Positions 60,721 to 64,000 of a DNA stretch of 64,000 bases are shown in pieces (positions within the stretch are counted from its first letter, which is position 1; every line of letters starts with the position of its first letter). The notes beneath the pieces are model-generated. The model worked only from the letters and a program-made list of their open reading frames with translations, had not been told where the DNA came from and did no database searches. The stretch is from positions 124,001-188,000 of the forward strand of contig NZ_JAHNZO010000008.1 in NCBI RefSeq assembly GCF_018998565.1, in the 5' to 3' direction. The translations under genes were made by a program, and so were the position numbers. The stretch comes from Paenibacillus oleatilyticus (GTDB taxonomy: Bacteria; Bacillota; Bacilli; Paenibacillales; NBRC-103111).

Positions 60721-61526
60721 TCAAGAAGAGATGGCGCTTAGCTCTTCTTTCATATTTTGGTGAAGGACAGGATTGGATGCTATTATCCCCGAAGAGCCCC
60801 ATGTAAAGCTGTTTCCATGTCGATCGGAAACGACTCCGCCAGCTTCTTGCACCAATAAAGCGCCCGCCATCCAGTTGTAAATTTCATCTCCAAATTCATA
60901 ATATCCATCCAGCCGTCCGCAGGCGGTATAGGCAAGCTGAAGGGAGATAGACCCAAGCATTCTGACCGCAAATGCTCTTGGGATGATATGGTTAAATCCT
61001 CTCAAGGTAAGGTCGGTAATTTCGATATCTTTGGCCGGAAAGGATGGAGGAGTTGTACAAACGATAGCTTCCTCCAGCTTCTCCTTGGCAGCCACACGAA
61101 TTGGCTTACCGTTTAAAAAAGCGCCCTCACCCGCAACGGCGTAAAATAGCTCGTCATGACTCGGATCATAGACAAAGGAAAGTACGGGGCGTCCATTTCG
61201 GACCAAGCACAAGGACATGGCATACGAATAAATTCCTTGTAAGAATTGTACGGCTCCATCAATAGCGTCACAAATCCAATACTCGCCTTCGTATTCGACT
61301 TTTTGTTGATTCTCCGTTTCAAACTCCGAATCGGACCACCGGATATTAGGATATTTTTCAGCCAAAGCCGTCTTGATTTGGAGGGTAGCCGGGTATTCGC
61401 TAACTCGAATCGCTTGAACAAATCGGGAACGGAAGCTGCGCGCTCCCCGCGTTTGCATGTCTCGTATAAACCGGCTCCTACGCTTCTCAGCAATTCTCCG
61501 CAAAAATGAATATCAATTGAGGTCAT
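60721..61526 (-). pseudogene. Inositol monophosphatase-family gene with one frameshift
   Basis: The start (ATG 61526, AAAGGAAG upstream) reads MTSIDIHFCGELLRSVGAGL and then DLFKRFELANTR, a normal IMPase N-terminus. At about 61388-61393 (a CCCGG run) the frame shifts, and the rest reads ATLQIKTALAEKYPNIRWSD, then CDAIDGAVQFLQG (metal motif, normally DPIDGT) and LAYTACGRLDGYYEFG (second motif, normally LDGYWE) to 60721. Restoring one G (CCCGGG) would give an intact protein of about 268 residues. The domain hydrolyses sugar or inositol phosphates. Sequencing error is possible. The promoter and TrmB-type operators upstream look intact. Confidence 0.7.
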
Positions 61527-61567
61527 CGCTAGTTCTTCCTTTCTGTTTTTGAAATTTCTGTTTTTAG

Positions 61568-61635
61568 GTAGTATCTTTAAATACCACTTATAGGTGGTAT
61601 GGTGAAATACTACACTTACTTTCCGATAATGTCAA
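61568..61635 (-). promoter_or_regulatory. Promoter and twin TrmB-type operators of the phosphatase gene
   Basis: On the minus strand, TTGACA (61630-61635) and TAGTAT (61607-61612) are 17 bases apart, a near-consensus promoter. Two 20-bp sites overlap and follow the -10: GTGGTAT-N6-ATACTAC (61594-61613) and GTAGTAT-N6-ATACCAC (61568-61587). Four half-sites thus lie exactly 13 bases apart. The same element occurs at the TrmB gene (63303-63322). Confidence 0.75.
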
Positions 61636-61643
61636 GATTTCAG

Positions 61644-61743
61644 TATAATGAAGATGAAAGAAGAGGCGACGCTATTATGCGCATGTCGACGCATTGAAGA
61701 GCCGCGATTGCGGCTCTTTTTGCAATCAATGCCGCAACGTCGC
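61644..61743 (+). ncRNA. Structured leader or small RNA candidate upstream of the AraC gene
   Basis: TATAAT (61644-61649) could start a transcript near 61656. Three nested stems follow: GCGACG (61666-61671) with CGTCGC (61738-61743), GCATTGA (61691-61697) with TCAATGC (61726-61732), and GAGCCGC (61699-61705) with GCGGCTC (61710-61716), which is followed by five T residues. The inner stem with T-run is a fine terminator; the outer stems may compete. It may be an attenuator for the AraC gene or a short RNA. I know no named family for it. Confidence 0.5.
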
Positions 61744-61857
61744 TCACAGCGGAATATGTTATACTTCTGGTACTGGAAGTTACTCAAGAAATAAGGTGAG
61801 CGAATTGGAATTGGAAGGTCAATCAAGGAATTTTTAACTAGCGGTGCGGCGCCTGTA

Positions 61858-62688
61858 TTGTCCAGCGATGATCTGGGGTGGTCCGACATCAAGCTTTCCC
61901 AATGGGATCATATCCCTCCCGGTCTAATGTACGACGCTTCGTTGCATTCCAAACATGTGATTGCCCTGCATGGCTCCCGGGAACCTTTGAAGCTGCGCAT
62001 CTTTGAAGCGGCCAATCAACGGGAGAAGACAATCACCTCCGGGCAAATTCAAATTTTACCCGCTGGACAGAACATGTACTGCCAATGGGCAAACACCTTA
62101 TCTTTCATAAAATTAGAGGTGAATCCTTCGTTTCTCGAACGGGTAGCGGATGAATCGGGTTTTGGACGTGCGGACAAACGGAGACTGGAACAGAGACTGC
62201 TTGTTCAAGACGGCAAGCTTCTATTGCTTGCCGGTTGGATGCTGGAGGAGCTGCGTAACGGTGGTGCAAGCGGAAAGCTTTACAGCGATTCGATGGCGAC
62301 GATGACGGCGGTCCATTTGCTCCGGCACTATACGGCGAGTGCCAATCGGAACTTGAAGTCATCCGCGTCGACCGACAAGCAAGTCTCGACAGTGATTGAA
62401 TACATGCAGATGAATTTGGAAAAAGATATATCTCTTCAAAAGCTTGCGATCGTTGCCAGTATCAGTTTGTCACATTTGGTTCGGCTTTTTAAAAGGCAAA
62501 CGGGTATGACACCTCATCAATATTTGATTCATTTGCGGATTGAGCGTTCCAAGCAGCTCATTCGCTGCGGAAACATGAGTATGAAGGAAATCGCCGCTCA
62601 AGTCGGATTTTCCGACCAGGCCCACTTCACCAAGTTATTTAAAAGAGTGACCGGATTGACTCCTGTGAAGTATGCTTCTGCTTTATGA
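61858..62688 (+). CDS. AraC family transcriptional regulator
   Basis: 276 residues. An N-terminal cupin-like ligand domain (about 15-150) and a C-terminal AraC DNA-binding domain (about 175-276) with HTHs LQKLAIVASISLSHLVRLFK and MKEIAAQVGFSDQAHFTKLF. The frame is open further upstream to 61795, but the only canonical start is TTG 61858; an ATT at 61804, with AAGGTGAG upstream, could be the true start and would add 18 residues that look protein-like (GRSIKEFLTSGAAPV). It is divergent from the phosphatase gene. A strong terminator follows its stop. Confidence 0.85.
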   Translation: MSSDDLGWSDIKLSQWDHIPPGLMYDASLHSKHVIALHGSREPLKLRIFEAANQREKTITSGQIQILPAGQNMYCQWANTLSFIKLEVNPSFLERVADESGFGRADKRRLEQRLLVQDGKLLLLAGWMLEELRNGGASGKLYSDSMATMTAVHLLRHYTASANRNLKSSASTDKQVSTVIEYMQMNLEKDISLQKLAIVASISLSHLVRLFKRQTGMTPHQYLIHLRIERSKQLIRCGNMSMKEIAAQVGFSDQAHFTKLFKRVTGLTPVKYASAL

Positions 62689-62716
62689 AATGACACGATA
62701 ACATATTAGCCCGAAC

Positions 62717-62757
62717 CGCCGGCGGCAGTGCAATCAACTGTTGCCCGGCGTTTTTTT
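62717..62757 (+). terminator. Terminator of the AraC gene
   Basis: CGCCG and GGCA arms pair with TGCC and CGGCG and are followed by seven T residues. The ATG of the NTF2-like ORF comes directly after the T-run. Confidence 0.85.
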
Positions 62758-63264
62758 ATGGCGATTTTTGACCAAAACCTGCGCATTCCATTCAATATTG
62801 TCGTGGGGATGGGGGGATTCATGGCCGACGATATTGTCTATGAGATGCCGTTCGGACTCCAGGGCGATCGTGTCCAGGGCAAAGAAAACCTGATTCAATT
62901 GCTGGAACAGTTTATTGGCAAAGAAAATGGGATGTATTCGACATGGGATATTTTCAACATTCGGGTTTACGCGGCCAGGGAAGGCGAGGTGGAACAAGAA
63001 ATCGTTTTCGCTGAAATGGATAGCAGAGGCATTGTAAAGCAGAACGGATATAAGTATACGCAATCGTATATCAGCTTGCTGCACATCATCGACGGATGGA
63101 TTACGTTGTGGAGGGAATATTTCAATCCGATTCATTTGCAGAATGCGCTTGATTCTTTGAATACAGGAGGAAAAACGGCAGCGACAGAATTAGGCGCAGA
63201 GGTGCGTGTCGTGCGGGCTGCCGAGGCGGCTATTGCTTCCAACCCGATGTGCAATCTGCATTGA
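62758..63264 (+). pseudogene. NTF2-like (SnoaL-type) protein, probable 5'-truncated remnant
   Basis: From about residue 20 the protein is a recognisable NTF2/SnoaL-like fold: ADDIVYEMPFGLQGDRVQGK, then NLIQLLEQFIGKENGMYS and the ending DGWITLWREYFNPIHLQNAL. The usual first helix (EAFFxALNxxD...) is replaced by unrelated sequence, and the ATG sits on the last T of the AraC terminator with no ribosome-binding site. I infer that an upstream portion was lost by a rearrangement here. The C-terminal 40 residues, Ala-rich, are extra to the fold. Confidence 0.6.
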
Positions 63265-63280
63265 TAGCAGGAATGGCATG

Positions 63281-63322
63281 TTGACTTTTATAACAAATAA
63301 TAGTAGTATTTTAAAATACTTA
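63281..63322 (+). promoter_or_regulatory. Promoter and operator of the TrmB-family gene
   Basis: TTGACT (63281-63286) and TAGTAT (63304-63309) are 17 bases apart. The 20-bp element GTAGTAT-N6-ATACTTA (63303-63322) covers the -10, so bound regulator would block its own transcription. The half-site spacing (13 bases) and sequence match the twin sites at 61568-61613. Confidence 0.75.
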
Positions 63323-63346
63323 TAATGACAGAAGGGAGGTAATCCA

Positions 63347-64000
63347 TTGATTGACGAGCTTCGCAAAATCGGTTTGTCGGATCTGGAGGCAAGATGCTAC
63401 ATGGTGCTTCATGAGGAGCCGAAAATATCCGGATATGAGGTAGCCAAAAAAGTTTCCGTTTCCCGCACAAATGTATATGCCGCGCTTCGTTCATTGACTG
63501 ACAAGGGCCTGTGCCGGGTGATCGAAACCGAACCTGTTCTGTATGATGCCGTGCCTATTGAGCAGGTTGTTCGATTGCTGCATACGGAATTTGAACAAAC
63601 GACGAGATTGCTTCTGGAACAGCTGCACTCGCCCCCGCAGACTTCGCCGTCCTTCTATAGTTGGCAAGGGGACAAAGCGATTGAAACGGCGATTCGGCGT
63701 TTGGTATCGAATGCGGACAAGAGCATCATTGTCGATATTTGGTCTGAAGATATTCACTGGGTGGAAGAACCGTTGATGGAAGCGGAGAAGCGCGGCCTCG
63801 CCGTCACACTGATCTCGATCGGCGAATGCCATACGCGGCTGAAGAATGTTCTGGTACATAAAAGAAGCGACGATTGGAACAATGCCGTTGCCAGAAAATT
63901 CTCCATTCTTTGCGATTCCCGTTCGACCCTGCTTGGCAGTTTTGGACATGGGCTCAAACCTACGGTCCTGGAAACCGACCATCCCTCGCTTGTTGAATTG
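63347..64000 (+). CDS. TrmB family transcriptional regulator (3' end outside window)
   Basis: 218 residues are visible, open at the window end. TTG 63347 has AGGGAGGT 6 bases upstream. The N-terminal winged helix reads LRKIGLSDLEARCYMVL, then ISGYEVAKKVSVSRTNVYAA (about 27-46), the TrmB HTH. A coiled-coil (about 75-105) precedes a PLD-like sensor domain beginning GDKAIETAIRRLV. TrmB proteins sense sugars. The operator overlapping its -10 also occurs twice at the phosphatase promoter, so it probably regulates both. Confidence 0.85.
   Translation, partial: MIDELRKIGLSDLEARCYMVLHEEPKISGYEVAKKVSVSRTNVYAALRSLTDKGLCRVIETEPVLYDAVPIEQVVRLLHTEFEQTTRLLLEQLHSPPQTSPSFYSWQGDKAIETAIRRLVSNADKSIIVDIWSEDIHWVEEPLMEAEKRGLAVTLISIGECHTRLKNVLVHKRSDDWNNAVARKFSILCDSRSTLLGSFGHGLKPTVLETDHPSLVEL

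Noticed and set aside
1-64000. tRNA, rRNA and CRISPR arrays
   Set aside because: No cloverleaf with CCA-type ends, no rRNA-like stretch and no regularly spaced repeat array was recognised by reading.

Overview
The window looks like chromosomal DNA from a Paenibacillus-like Firmicute (Paenibacillaceae). The signs are strong GGAGG ribosome-binding sites, frequent TTG/GTG starts, moderate-to-high GC, a sporulation-type diadenylate cyclase (CdaS), YesM/YesN two-component regulators beside LplA-type sugar ABC systems, a DUF4855 exoprotein, a CcpA cre site and many one-component regulators. No rRNA, tRNA, CRISPR array or complete insertion sequence was seen.

Layout. 0-3 kb: the 3' end of a PASTA-domain pseudokinase, a XerS-type tyrosine recombinase with two 28-bp dif-like sites (11-6-11) just upstream, and a PCYCGC lipoprotein. 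3.4-8.3 kb: a compact five-gene operon of acyl carrier protein, ATP-grasp ligase, GT-B glycosyltransferase, ABC ATPase and a BtrH-like (butirosin-type) acyltransferase candidate. It looks like an undescribed small biosynthetic system and is the main candidate for novelty. 8.4-12.8 kb: PadR, MFS exporter, arylamine N-acetyltransferase, aldo/keto reductase and a GNAT enzyme. 12.9-17.5 kb (minus strand): a decayed DUF2306 gene, sterol-desaturase-type hydroxylase, cdaS, a lipoprotein with two tandem SGNH hydrolase domains, a TipA-like MerR regulator with a 19-bp-spacer promoter, and a Pmp3/YqaE peptide.

17.6-26.5 kb: one long operon holding a complete phosphotransferase system: PRD activator, EIIA, EIIB, EIIC, phosphotriesterase-type lactonase, creatininase-family amidohydrolase, SIS protein, and its own HPr and Enzyme I. 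26.5-34.8 kb: an AraC-SDR pair, a GNAT remnant, a secreted copper-amine-oxidase-N-like protein, MarR, two MFS exporters and a divergent TetR with twin operators. 35.0-37.6 kb: CPBP membrane protease, ECF sigma factor and anti-sigma factor. 37.9-47.2 kb: a secreted DUF4855 protein preceded by a cre site, a 57-residue acidic peptide, a giant 2-hydroxyacyl-CoA dehydratase activase with an Fnr-like box, a deletion scar joining two truncated genes, and an intact cardiolipin synthase facing it.

47.9-60.2 kb: an alpha-mannoside utilisation operon with YesM/YesN sensing, solute-binding lipoprotein, two permeases, GH38 alpha-mannosidase, a fusion-type mannose-6-phosphate isomerase and a ROK kinase. 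The importer has no ATPase of its own and would need a shared one. 60.2-64 kb: a frameshifted inositol-monophosphatase-like gene, AraC and TrmB-family regulators and an NTF2-like remnant. Three copies of a 7-6-7 operator overlap the -10 boxes of the phosphatase and TrmB promoters, which links them in one small regulon.
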